The notes below the pieces were generated by a model. The model made no database searches, was not told the DNA's origin, and saw only the letters and a program-made list of their open reading frames with translations. Source: Sulfurimonas sp. (lineage in GTDB: Bacteria > Campylobacterota > Campylobacteria > Campylobacterales > Sulfurimonadaceae). From it: a stretch of 34,759 nt of DNA. The translations under genes were made by a program, and so were the position numbers. Every line of letters starts with the position of its first letter. Within the stretch, counting starts at the first letter, position 1. Shown here piece by piece: positions 1 through 7,571 of this stretch. Where the stretch lies: NCBI GenBank assembly GCA_026996295.1, contig JALWLL010000104.1, forward strand, positions 1 to 34,759. The letters are read 5' to 3'.

Positions 1-66
1 TTTATCTACCCGAAGCAGTTTGAATATTATATGCCAAAGCAGATTCGTACAACACTACCGAGGTAG
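1..66 (+). CDS. C-terminal tail of an unidentified protein (partial)
   Basis: The first 66 bases read as an open frame from the window edge to a TAG at 64-66, ending in ...IRTTLPR. It would be the end of a plus-strand gene converging on the minus-strand PAS/GGDEF gene, with their stop codons overlapping by about 12 bases. About 21 residues are visible, rich in Tyr, Lys and Gln, with no recognisable motif. An open frame this short can occur by chance, so confidence is low. Confidence 0.3.
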   Translation, partial: FIYPKQFEYYMPKQIRTTLPR

Positions 67-1248
67 CTTTTGTTTATCAATTTTTTTTCTCTGTAGAAGT
101 TTGTGTGCCAAGGAGAGAGTCTCTTTGTTCTCTTTTATGTCATGAGGATAGCCAAGCAGTAAACTTGTACAATGAAACTCTATGATATCTTCATCACTGT
201 AATATAAGGGGTTTTCTGCAAAAAGTGAAGGGAGCCTTTGAAGTAAAATCTCTATATATTCTCTCTTTTTACCACTCTCAAAGATAATAGCAAAAGTATC
301 TGCATGAAGACGCATAAGCATATCACCTGCTTCTATAAACTCCAAAAGGAGTCTGCTGAGGTGTTTTAGCAGCATATCGGCAGCGTGAGCACCATACTCT
401 TCGTTAATCGTGTGAAAACCATCAATATCAACAAAGCAGAGAAAAAACTCTTCACTCTTTTCTATTTTACTATCGAGCACTTTTAAAAAGCGATGCCTAT
501 TAGCAAGCCCTGTAAGTGTATCATGCTCTTGTGCGTATTCGAGCTCGTGTTTTATCTTTTTTAGGTGGGTGATATCTTGCGCGACAATGATGTTCTCAAA
601 TACTTTTGCACTTTTATCGGCAAGAGGAATGATATCTGCGTGAAAAAAGATATCTTCTTCATTGGAATTTTTGGCGATGAAGATGCTTGCTGTGCTGAGT
701 TGTGATTTTTGCGGTTGAAAGAATGTAGAAAAATGCTTCCCTATCATCTCGTCTCGCTCAAGGTTAAAAAAATGCAGGGCAGCCTCATTTATCATTGTGA
801 TATGACCATCGAGATCAACATGCAGCGTAATGAGATGTTTGTTTATCTCTTGGTAGGAGCTGTTTTGTTTCTTTTCATCACTAAGCTCATAAATGAGTGT
901 CTTTTTGTTTATTTTTTTAAGTACATTCGCATACTCTTGTGAGTGTTTGGACTTTTGTTGCATTGTAGCTATAAAGAGGGTTTGGCGTGTATGATCTTCA
1001 AAGCCAGTTATCTCCAGGTCATAGTAGAAGCCATCACGTAGTATCATAGGAAGTTCTATGGAGCTTTTTTCTTTGCTAAGCGCTAAGATCTCATCCTCAA
1101 GACCTACAATCTCCCATAAATACTCATGAATATCAGAGTTAGGTGCCAGGCTTTCATTATTTGTCTCTACAACTAAAAAGTTTGCATCAAAAATAATATA
1201 GGAGAGTGCATTTTTCCGACACAGAAGTTTTAAGAGAGTTGTTTGCAT
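55..1248 (-). CDS. PAS domain protein with degenerate GGDEF domain
   Basis: 397-residue soluble protein, last gene of the four-gene minus-strand operon. The N-terminal ~100 residues look like a divergent PAS-like fold, residues ~140-228 are a clearer PAS domain, and residues ~243-390 are a GGDEF-type domain with the usual entry motif DTLTGLANR (243-251) and FVDIDGFH (272-279). The signature loop reads LHADTF at 314-319 where an active diguanylate cyclase has GGDEF/GGEEF, so cyclic-di-GMP synthesis is unlikely. A nucleotide-sensing or protein-binding role is more plausible. The ATG overlaps the end of the upstream GTPase gene by 19 bases, implying translational coupling and a shared function. 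No membrane segment or signal peptide is visible. Confidence 0.85.
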   Translation of the reverse strand: MQTTLLKLLCRKNALSYIIFDANFLVVETNNESLAPNSDIHEYLWEIVGLEDEILALSKEKSSIELPMILRDGFYYDLEITGFEDHTRQTLFIATMQQKSKHSQEYANVLKKINKKTLIYELSDEKKQNSSYQEINKHLITLHVDLDGHITMINEAALHFFNLERDEMIGKHFSTFFQPQKSQLSTASIFIAKNSNEEDIFFHADIIPLADKSAKVFENIIVAQDITHLKKIKHELEYAQEHDTLTGLANRHRFLKVLDSKIEKSEEFFLCFVDIDGFHTINEEYGAHAADMLLKHLSRLLLEFIEAGDMLMRLHADTFAIIFESGKKREYIEILLQRLPSLFAENPLYYSDEDIIEFHCTSLLLGYPHDIKENKETLSLAHKLLQRKKIDKQKLPR

Positions 1249-1727
1249 ATTACCTCATTCAGTGCTAAAAAGAGCTCCTCTACCGCATCCCCGCTCTTTG
1301 CTGATGTCTTGAGTACTTTTATGACTGCAGGAGAGAGATTTTGGATTGTATTGAGCTTTTCATCATCGAGTGTGTGCGGCATATCGCTTTTGTTGAGCGC
1401 TATACAGACAGGTGCGTCTTGGACTACCTCACGAGAGAGCTTTATATGATTCTCTATCGCATCCATACTCTCCTCACGCAAGAGATCGGCAACAATGATA
1501 AACCCCTTCGCTCCAAGAAGATACTGCTTGTAGATGGGTTTAAACTCTGTATGCCCCTCGATATCCCAGATCATGATCGTTGCATCACCTAGAGTTTTTT
1601 TTGAGATGCTCACACCGATGGTGCTGAGATACTCCTCACTAAAAGAGTTCTCTACAAAGCGTCTGATAAGACTTGTTTTGCCAACCCCAAAATTTCCAAC
1701 TAAAACTATTTTGTAGCTAAACATCAC
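1230..1727 (-). CDS. Ras/Rab-like small GTPase
   Basis: 165-residue single-domain small GTPase. All guanine-nucleotide motifs are visible: P-loop GNFGVGKTS (11-19), switch I Thr in STIGVS (~36), G3 WDIEGH (54-59), G4 NKSD (112-115) and G5 TSAKSG (141-146). The residue after the DxxG glycine is His59, where Ras and Rab have catalytic Gln, so intrinsic hydrolysis is probably slow and may need a partner. There is no CaaX or other lipidation signal, so membrane association would have to come through a partner. It overlaps the upstream OmpA-fusion gene by 11 bases and the downstream PAS/GGDEF gene by 19. A second ATG one codon in (1724) is an equally good start. By analogy with MglA-MglB, the roadblock-like domain of the upstream protein is the candidate partner; that is inference. 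Confidence 0.9.
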   Translation of the reverse strand: MMFSYKIVLVGNFGVGKTSLIRRFVENSFSEEYLSTIGVSISKKTLGDATIMIWDIEGHTEFKPIYKQYLLGAKGFIIVADLLREESMDAIENHIKLSREVVQDAPVCIALNKSDMPHTLDDEKLNTIQNLSPAVIKVLKTSAKSGDAVEELFLALNEVICKQLS

Positions 1728-3357
1728 TTTTGCTTTTTTTGAGTGTGAGTGTTATGCGGCGTGCCTCTTTTGGATCTTTTGTGGCATCTATATGAGGTGG
1801 CGGCATGTCAAAGATCTGACTCTCAATAGCGTTCGTTACACCATTTTCTTGTAAAAACATTTGAATGCTTTGGAGTCTTTTTTTTGCTAGTTCTGTGTTG
1901 ATCGCTTTGCTTCCTACCATATCACTGTAGGCTGTTAATTGAAGCGGTGCAGTGATTTGATTCTCTTTTATGCTCTTTATGACTTTTAAAAGTGCTTCTT
2001 TTGTTGCGTTGTCCAAGGTTGTAGCACCTCTTTGAAAGTAGAGATTTGTATCTATGTTTGGTGTTTGGATGGTAGTGTTGTCTTGAATCTTTTCTATCCC
2101 CTGCATCTCTTTAAGGGTATGCAGGAGTTTTGTTTTTGTTTGTTTGTTTGCAAGAGTACCGTGAAGTGCAAGTGTGTTATAGTCGAAGGTATAGCTTACA
2201 TTGTTATTTTTCTCAAGGTTGAGCCCTTTGAGAAAATAGGCAATGTTCGCACTCACCTGAAGTGGATCCGTAAGGGTTGGAATAACTGCCACTTTGTTAT
2301 GGATGGCTTGTAGGCCGGAGATATTTTGCAGCTCTTTTTGCAGCAGTTGTTTGTGGTACTCAAAAGGGACACGACCATTGATGGTGGCCATTTTGTCATC
2401 CACTTCAACATTAAACTTAAAGGGGAGCAGTTGCGGTGTCGCTTCTATGCGAGAGTAGATGCTCTCTTGAAGGTTTGCATCAACACTTTTTTCATAAAAA
2501 ATATAGGCAATATACAAAAGAAGAAGCAGAGGCAGTAAAAAAAGTAAGGGTGATTTTTTCTTTTGTGTTTTTGCTTCTGTTGATTTTGATTTTAAAAGAA
2601 GTGACTTGAGTTCTTTCTCAATAGACTCTTGGTCCAATGTCTCAAAGTTGCCTTGAAAATCCTGAATGCTTTTGCCGTGAGTAAGTACGATCTTCTCAAG
2701 TACAGTGCGGATCATTTCATAGGTTTTGGTATAGGCCGCCCCCTCAACAATTACGGCAAGGTAGCTATAGCCACTCGCTTCAATGATGATCTTGTTTCCG
2801 CCGTACTCTATCTCACCGAGTTCTTGAAATTGGTTATTGTTCTCTACCCACTCATTGACAAAGCTGCGTATCGCTGTCATCATCGAAGCGAGCATATCGG
2901 CATCGCTGAGGCTTGCCTTTTCATCTTCTACCTTGCAAAGCAGTGCACCACTGGCTTTGTGAATGAGCAAAACGGCTTTGATTTTCGCCTCGCTGCTCTC
3001 TTCTAAAAGCAGTTCTGTCTCACTGACCCCTTTTATCTTTGCTTTTATCTTTCGTTTGAGTGTTGTTGTGGAGAGACCGTTTTGGATCTGGTCGTTTATT
3101 TTATTGAGAATCTCTTCAAAGGATTTTGTCACAAATTTGCTGATCATATTACCCATAACAGGGTAGAGTGCATCAACAATATCATCTTTTTGACTCTTGA
3201 TCTGTTCACGAATAGCACCCCCAATAAGCGGAGCCATCTGTGTAGCGATCTTATCGCCCGAGTTTTCAAAGTTCTTATCGATGAGTTTGTTAACTATTGG
3301 TGAAAGCGCTCCCTCAAGAGCATCTTCTTCACTTATAGTCTGTTTTTTTTGTGACAT
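1717..3357 (-). CDS. Roadblock/longin-like, single-TM, BON-like, OmpA-domain envelope protein
   Basis: 546-residue multidomain protein. Residues 1-100 are helical and amphipathic. Residues ~120-220 resemble a roadblock/LC7 or longin fold: the segment KAVLLIHKASGALL is followed by a helix, then KIIIEASGYSYLAVIVEG. A Lys-rich stop leads into one TM helix at ~269-287. After it come two BON-like repeats (~295-358 and ~368-427) and an OmpA/MotB-type peptidoglycan-binding domain (~438-540) with YSDMVGS...NTELAKKRLQS and a terminal ARRITLTL. There is no cleavable signal peptide, so the N-terminus should stay in the cytoplasm and the C-terminus reach the periplasm. It lies between a coiled-coil gene (9-bp gap) and a Ras-like GTPase (11-base overlap). 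The layout suggests a GTPase scaffold or effector anchored to the cell wall. The OmpA assignment is firm; the roadblock-like one is a fold-level reading. Confidence 0.85.
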   Translation of the reverse strand: MSQKKQTISEEDALEGALSPIVNKLIDKNFENSGDKIATQMAPLIGGAIREQIKSQKDDIVDALYPVMGNMISKFVTKSFEEILNKINDQIQNGLSTTTLKRKIKAKIKGVSETELLLEESSEAKIKAVLLIHKASGALLCKVEDEKASLSDADMLASMMTAIRSFVNEWVENNNQFQELGEIEYGGNKIIIEASGYSYLAVIVEGAAYTKTYEMIRTVLEKIVLTHGKSIQDFQGNFETLDQESIEKELKSLLLKSKSTEAKTQKKKSPLLFLLPLLLLLYIAYIFYEKSVDANLQESIYSRIEATPQLLPFKFNVEVDDKMATINGRVPFEYHKQLLQKELQNISGLQAIHNKVAVIPTLTDPLQVSANIAYFLKGLNLEKNNNVSYTFDYNTLALHGTLANKQTKTKLLHTLKEMQGIEKIQDNTTIQTPNIDTNLYFQRGATTLDNATKEALLKVIKSIKENQITAPLQLTAYSDMVGSKAINTELAKKRLQSIQMFLQENGVTNAIESQIFDMPPPHIDATKDPKEARRITLTLKKSKSDV

Positions 3358-3366
3358 AGAGTTGAA

Positions 3367-3942
3367 CTACTGATCGTTCTTTTGTGTAAGGGAGAGTTGC
3401 TCTTTGATCTGTGTGCCCTTCATCGCCATTGCCGCTTCCATCAGAATCTCTGCTGCATCATCGCGTGAGAGTTTTACACCATTCATCTCCGCTATTTTAT
3501 TGTTGAGTGTCTGCAACACTTCATCTTTGAGCGTATCCATCTCATTGCGCAGTGCAGTGTTGTTCTCAAGTTGTTGTTTTTGGAGCTGCTCTCTTTTTGC
3601 ATTGAGTTCCTCTTCCATGATATCCATAGCATTTTGAAGACGTTTTTCTTGTTTGAGCGCACTGTCTCTTACATCTGAGAACTCATCTTGTTGTTGCGTG
3701 AGTATATTTTTCATCTTGCGCGAGAGGGTTTCAAGCTCATTGTCTATTCTGATGTTAAAATCATTTTGCGTCTGTTCCATCTTTTTTCGCATCTCTTCAT
3801 GCATCGCTTTGATGGAAGCTTCGAGTTGTTCAAACTTCTCTTTCATCTCGCGTGATTGTGAACCGAAGAGTATCTCACGAATCTGATCTACATTTCCGAG
3901 TTGCGATAAGTCGTTCTCTTTTGTTTGCTTTTCATTACCCAT
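3367..3942 (-). CDS. Coiled-coil protein, first gene of the GTPase/OmpA operon
   Basis: 191-residue charged soluble protein, no signal peptide or TM. A short N-terminal block with VDQIREILFGSQ (~19-30) precedes a long coiled coil (~31-150, heptads rich in Glu, Lys, Gln), and the C-terminal part ends in a compact helical block SRDDAAEILMEAAMAMKG. The N- and C-terminal blocks look like conserved docking segments on either side of a coiled-coil spacer. An AAGG sits 8 bases before the ATG, and a minus-strand TATAAT lies just upstream. The next gene starts 9 bp after the stop. Function unknown; an adaptor or cytoskeletal spacer for the GTPase module is inference from context. Confidence 0.8.
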   Translation of the reverse strand: MGNEKQTKENDLSQLGNVDQIREILFGSQSREMKEKFEQLEASIKAMHEEMRKKMEQTQNDFNIRIDNELETLSRKMKNILTQQQDEFSDVRDSALKQEKRLQNAMDIMEEELNAKREQLQKQQLENNTALRNEMDTLKDEVLQTLNNKIAEMNGVKLSRDDAAEILMEAAMAMKGTQIKEQLSLTQKNDQ

Positions 3943-3981
3943 ATTTCAAACCTTGTTTTTACAAATTATCTTTAGCTAGAG

Positions 3982-3987
3982 ATTATA
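3982..3987 (-). promoter_or_regulatory. -10 element for the coiled-coil/OmpA/GTPase/PAS operon
   Basis: The minus strand reads TATAAT here, about 40 bases before the coiled-coil ATG at 3942. No convincing -35 is visible, as is common in Campylobacterota. It would drive the whole four-gene operon, divergently from the two-component genes. Confidence 0.5.
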
Positions 3988-4027
3988 TTTAAACTAACTT
4001 AACAGTATAATTAATTTAAATAATTTT

Positions 4028-4036
4028 TGTTATAAT
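4028..4036 (+). promoter_or_regulatory. Extended -10 element for the two-component operon
   Basis: TG-T-TATAAT, an extended -10 on the plus strand, predicts a transcription start near 4043. That would place a TTG start at 4054 only about 11 bases into the mRNA and favours the ATG at 4066. Confidence 0.5.
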
Positions 4037-4065
4037 AATTCATATTTTATAATTTGGATACAAGT

Positions 4066-4785
4066 ATGTGCGATGGAGCTATGGATTTAGACAGTTCTTT
4101 AAATGATAACCTTCTGCTGAAAGAGCTTTTTGCCTCTATTGCGCACCAATGGAGAGGACCGCTTTCTCAAATAAACTCTATTATCGGTAGTATTGACAAC
4201 CGACTCTATGAACTAAAAATTGAGGATCCGCTTATCGCAGAACAGTTGCTTCAAATTGAAACAATTACCAAGCAGATGTCACAGAGTATTGATGATCATC
4301 GTGGTTTTCTCAGCCAGGAACACAGGAGCAGTTCTTTAAAAGACTTAGTGTCTGCATCCCTTGAAAGTGTCAGTTTGAGCTTAGAAGAAAATGAGATAAC
4401 TATTGAGCATGATATAGAGATGCCGGTTCAATTCAGTGGGGATGAGCAGTTGTTAAAACAGGTTATTGTAACACTGATTAATAATGCAAAAGATGCTTTT
4501 GTAAGTAGAAATATCCATAACCCATCTATAAAAATATCTACAGAGGCTGATAAAGATTTTTTATTTATTAAAATATGTGATAATGCCGGAGGTATAAGCA
4601 GGAGTGTAAGGAGTAAAATCTTTGAACCCGATTTTACTACAAAACACAGCTCTGAAGGTACGGGTGTAGGGCTCTTTATGGCAAAAAAACTTCTAAGTCA
4701 AAAGATGAAAGCAACACTCAGTGTAAAAAATGTAGAGAGTGGTGTCTGTTTTACGATAGAGATTCCAAGGAATAAAAATGGGTGA
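4066..4785 (+). CDS. Soluble sensor histidine kinase without a sensor domain
   Basis: About 239 residues from ATG 4066 (GGA seven bases upstream); a TTG at 4054 would add four residues. It is a short cytoplasmic histidine kinase. The H-box is SIAHQWRGPLSQI with phosphoacceptor His27. The HATPase domain has N-box LINNAKDAF (Asn140), G1 DNAGGI (~172-177) and G2 GTGVGLFMA (~198-206). Only about 20 residues precede the kinase core, so there is no PAS, GAF or transmembrane input domain; the signal must come from a partner or the dimer itself. It overlaps the response regulator by 8 bases, so the two form a cognate pair. The AHQWRxPL H-box is common in campylobacterial kinases. Confidence 0.92.
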   Translation: MCDGAMDLDSSLNDNLLLKELFASIAHQWRGPLSQINSIIGSIDNRLYELKIEDPLIAEQLLQIETITKQMSQSIDDHRGFLSQEHRSSSLKDLVSASLESVSLSLEENEITIEHDIEMPVQFSGDEQLLKQVIVTLINNAKDAFVSRNIHNPSIKISTEADKDFLFIKICDNAGGISRSVRSKIFEPDFTTKHSSEGTGVGLFMAKKLLSQKMKATLSVKNVESGVCFTIEIPRNKNG

Positions 4786-5467
4786 AGCTAAATTAAAATA
4801 TACAATACTATATGTAGAAGATGACCAAGCTGTTCGTGAGAACTATGTAAACTATCTTAAACGTTTTTATAAGGTTGTCTATGAAGCATCTTGTGCGAAA
4901 GATGCATATCAGATTTTTAAGAGTAAAAAACCAGATATATTGCTTATTGATATCAATCTTCCCGATAAAAGTGGCATAGAATTTTTACAAGATGTTCGAG
5001 TATTCGACCACTCGGTAAAGGCTATAATGTTGACAGCTATGAGCGATGTTGAGACATTAATGAATGCTTCAGAGCTGAAACTGACAAAATACTTGGTAAA
5101 GCCAATATCTAGAGATGAGTTAAAAGATGCTCTTTGTGTAGCAGTAAAGGAGATAGTGGAGTTTACAACCTATGCAAATAGAATTATTCACATACAAGAT
5201 GAACTCTATTGGGATCGAGATAAAGAGAAGCTTATAGTACAAGGGCAGGAGGTATTTTTAACTCGCAAAGAGAGGGAGTTACTGGTCTTTCTTTTTGCAA
5301 ATGCAAACAATGTAGTTACAAGCGAAGATATTATTTATGAGCTATGGTATGATTATGATAATTTAAAAATGGCATCACTCAAGACATTGGTAAAGACATT
5401 AAGGAAAAAGTTACCCCAAAATTTTATAAAAAATATTTTTGGAATTGGCTACAAGGTAGAGGTATAG
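4778..5467 (+). CDS. OmpR/PhoB-type response regulator
   Basis: 229 residues. The receiver domain (~7-122) has the acidic pocket VEDD (13-16), phosphoacceptor Asp58 in LLIDINLP, Thr86 in IMLTAMS and Lys108 in VKP. The C-terminal winged helix (~140-229) has the family signature LTRKERELLVFLF, the recognition-helix region KTLVKTLRKKL and the closing wing FGIGYKVEV. It is co-translated with the histidine kinase. Target promoters cannot be read from the sequence; the divergent GTPase operon promoter about 55-100 bases from the shared start region is one candidate. Confidence 0.95.
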   Translation: MGEAKLKYTILYVEDDQAVRENYVNYLKRFYKVVYEASCAKDAYQIFKSKKPDILLIDINLPDKSGIEFLQDVRVFDHSVKAIMLTAMSDVETLMNASELKLTKYLVKPISRDELKDALCVAVKEIVEFTTYANRIIHIQDELYWDRDKEKLIVQGQEVFLTRKERELLVFLFANANNVVTSEDIIYELWYDYDNLKMASLKTLVKTLRKKLPQNFIKNIFGIGYKVEV

Positions 5468-5504
5468 AATGAACGCAATAGTAGTCAGTTTGGGGTGTTT
5501 TTGA

Positions 5505-6476
5505 CTAAGAATTTTGTTTTAAAAGATAGTTGGCTATTCTTGTGTCAAGCCAATAGTGTGGCTTAAAAAATGTTCCGGAAATAAAACCAACATGACCGCC
5601 GTGCTCTAATATCTCCAGCTCTACTGTACGTGAGATCTCTTCATCTGTAGGAATAACTTCAGGTGTCATAAAAGGGTCGTCCTTTGCGTGAATAATGAGT
5701 GTCGGTGTTTGTATATCTTTTAGATACTGTTTTGATGAGCTTTTGGTATAGTACTCCTGTGCGGATGTAAAACCATTGATTTTTGCAGTATAGGCTTCAT
5801 CAAAGAGCCAGAAGTTTTTTAGTTTTTTTATATCCTCTCTTCTAAGAGCCAGTAGCTTTTGCATATCGTGCTTATCATATTTTTTATCGAGTGCCAAACG
5901 CAGATCTTTTAAAAGAATATTTTGATAAAACTTTGAAAACCCCTTTTGCATCTTATTTGCACAAACATCTAAAAGCATGGGTGCCGAAACAGCTATAGCT
6001 GCATTAAATGGAGTGTTTTGTTTTGTTTCTCCCAAAAGTTTGAGCAGCATATTGGCTCCAAGAGAATAGCCAACCCCAAAAAGATTGGCATCTGGAGAGT
6101 GTTTTTTTACACTATCGATAAACTCCAATGCGTCTTTGGTATCTCCACTATGGTAGGAACGTGCTTTGAGATTATCTTTGCCGGAGCATCCTCGAAAATG
6201 GAGCACAACAGCAGAAAAGCCAACACTATTCAGTGCTCTGAGGGCTCCTTGAATATAGGGAGATATATAAGAGCCAGCAAGTCCGTGAAAAAGTATAACA
6301 ATGGGTGTTGTGTGAGTATGCTGTATTGTTTTGTACCAATAGGCCTCTGTAAAATCACCATCACTGAGCCAAAAAGTCTCTATTTCAAAATCAAGTGGAG
6401 GGAACTTCCTAAAAAGAGAACTATAAAGGGTCTGGATATGTCTGTTTTTTAACAAAAATGATGGTTGAAAATTCAT
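5505..6476 (-). CDS. YheT-type alpha/beta hydrolase
   Basis: 323 residues, matching the COG0429/YheT family in length. Visible elements are an N-terminal NRHIQTLYSSLFRK, the oxyanion region ILFHGLAGSYISPYIQG, the nucleophile elbow GYSLGAN with catalytic Ser, an acid-bearing HAKDDPFM and the terminal His in EHGGHVGF. E. coli YheT is a poorly characterised hydrolase near the outer cell functions, so the substrate is not predictable. It is monocistronic and convergent with the response regulator; its start faces nrdB across about 70 bp. Confidence 0.9.
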   Translation of the reverse strand: MNFQPSFLLKNRHIQTLYSSLFRKFPPLDFEIETFWLSDGDFTEAYWYKTIQHTHTTPIVILFHGLAGSYISPYIQGALRALNSVGFSAVVLHFRGCSGKDNLKARSYHSGDTKDALEFIDSVKKHSPDANLFGVGYSLGANMLLKLLGETKQNTPFNAAIAVSAPMLLDVCANKMQKGFSKFYQNILLKDLRLALDKKYDKHDMQKLLALRREDIKKLKNFWLFDEAYTAKINGFTSAQEYYTKSSSKQYLKDIQTPTLIIHAKDDPFMTPEVIPTDEEISRTVELEILEHGGHVGFISGTFFKPHYWLDTRIANYLLKQNS

Positions 6477-6511
6477 ACCGTAATCTTATCAAATTTTTAT
6501 GTATAGATGGC

Positions 6512-6517
6512 TATAAT
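6512..6517 (+). promoter_or_regulatory. -10 element upstream of nrdB
   Basis: TATAAT, about 30 bases before the nrdB ATG, in the gap between divergent genes. A TGGAG Shine-Dalgarno lies just before the start codon. Confidence 0.5.
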
Positions 6518-6546
6518 CATACACTTATAATAACAATGGAGTCGCA

Positions 6547-7569
6547 ATGCAGAGAAAACAAATATATAATCCGGACTCAAAAGAAAACGTTAATGACAGA
6601 AAAATATTTGGTGGTGATCCAACGGGTATCTTTGAGCTTAACAACATCAAATACCAGTGGGCATACAATCTTTGGGAGATGATGCTTAACAACACATGGT
6701 TTCCAAAAGAGGTCGATATGACCCGCGATGTTAATGACTACAAAAATCTTACAGAAGCTGAAAAAACAGCATACGACAAGGCACTTTCACAACTTATTTT
6801 TATGGATTCGCTTCAGACGAATAACCTTATAGACAATGTAAATCCCTATGTTACATCTCCGGAAGTTAACCTTATTTTGGTGCGTCAAAGTTTTGAAGAG
6901 GCTCTGCATTCTCAGAGTTATGCTGTTATGGTGGATTCTATCTCGACAAACTCAGAAGAGATCTATGATCTATGGCGTCGTGATATGATGCTCAAACACA
7001 AAAATGATGCGATTGCCGCAGTGTATCAGGAGCTTGCAGCAAACCCTAGTGAACACAACTTTGTCAAAGCATGTTTTGCCAATCAGATCTTGGAAGGTAT
7101 CTATTTTTACAGTGGATTTACTTATATATATACGCTTGCCCGTTCAGGCAAAATGCTTGGTTCTGCACAGATGATCCGCTTTATTCAGCGCGATGAAGTA
7201 ACACACCTTGTTCTTTTTCAAAATCTTATCAATACACTTCGCAAAGAGAGACCTGATCTCTTTACACAGAAGCTTAAAAGTGAAGTGGTAGCGATGTTTC
7301 AAGAAGCCGTAAAACTGGAAGTGGAGTGGGGCAAGTACATCACTCAGGGTCAAATTCTTGGACTTACGGATGAGATCGTAGAGCAGTATATAAAATTTTT
7401 GGCAGATGATAGACTTACGGCAGTAGGGTTTGAGAAGCTTTATGATGTTACAAATCCTATCAAATGGGTAGATGATTTTGCAAAATTTAATGACCAAAAG
7501 ACAAACTTCTTTGAGGGAACAGTGACAAACTACTCAAAAGGAAGTCTCTCTTTTGATGATGACTTCTAG
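6547..7569 (+). CDS. nrdB: Class Ia ribonucleotide reductase small subunit
   Basis: 340-residue ferritin-fold protein that holds the di-iron/tyrosyl-radical cofactor converting ribonucleotides to deoxyribonucleotides. Metal ligands and the radical Tyr are all identifiable: Asp87 (FMDSLQ), Glu118 and His121 in EEALHSQSY with Tyr125 four residues later, Glu183 ([11 protein letters not shown]), Glu217 and His220 ([12 protein letters not shown]). The acidic C-terminus SFDDDF matches the tail that docks on NrdA. The large subunit gene is not in this window. The next gene starts two bases after the stop, so nrdB, the amidase gene and pcm are probably cotranscribed. Confidence 0.97.
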   Translation: MQRKQIYNPDSKENVNDRKIFGGDPTGIFELNNIKYQWAYNLWEMMLNNTWFPKEVDMTRDVNDYKNLTEAEKTAYDKALSQLIFMDSLQTNNLIDNVNPYVTSPEVNLILVRQSFEEALHSQSYAVMVDSISTNSEEIYDLWRRDMMLKHKNDAIAAVYQELAANPSEHNFVKACFANQILEGIYFYSGFTYIYTLARSGKMLGSAQMIRFIQRDEVTHLVLFQNLINTLRKERPDLFTQKLKSEVVAMFQEAVKLEVEWGKYITQGQILGLTDEIVEQYIKFLADDRLTAVGFEKLYDVTNPIKWVDDFAKFNDQKTNFFEGTVTNYSKGSLSFDDDF

Positions 7570-7571
7570 CC

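Noticed and set aside
5482-5507. Inverted repeat TAGTCA/TGACTA between the response regulator and hydrolase genes
   Set aside because: Only six paired bases with a 14-base loop and no T-run; not enough for a terminator call.
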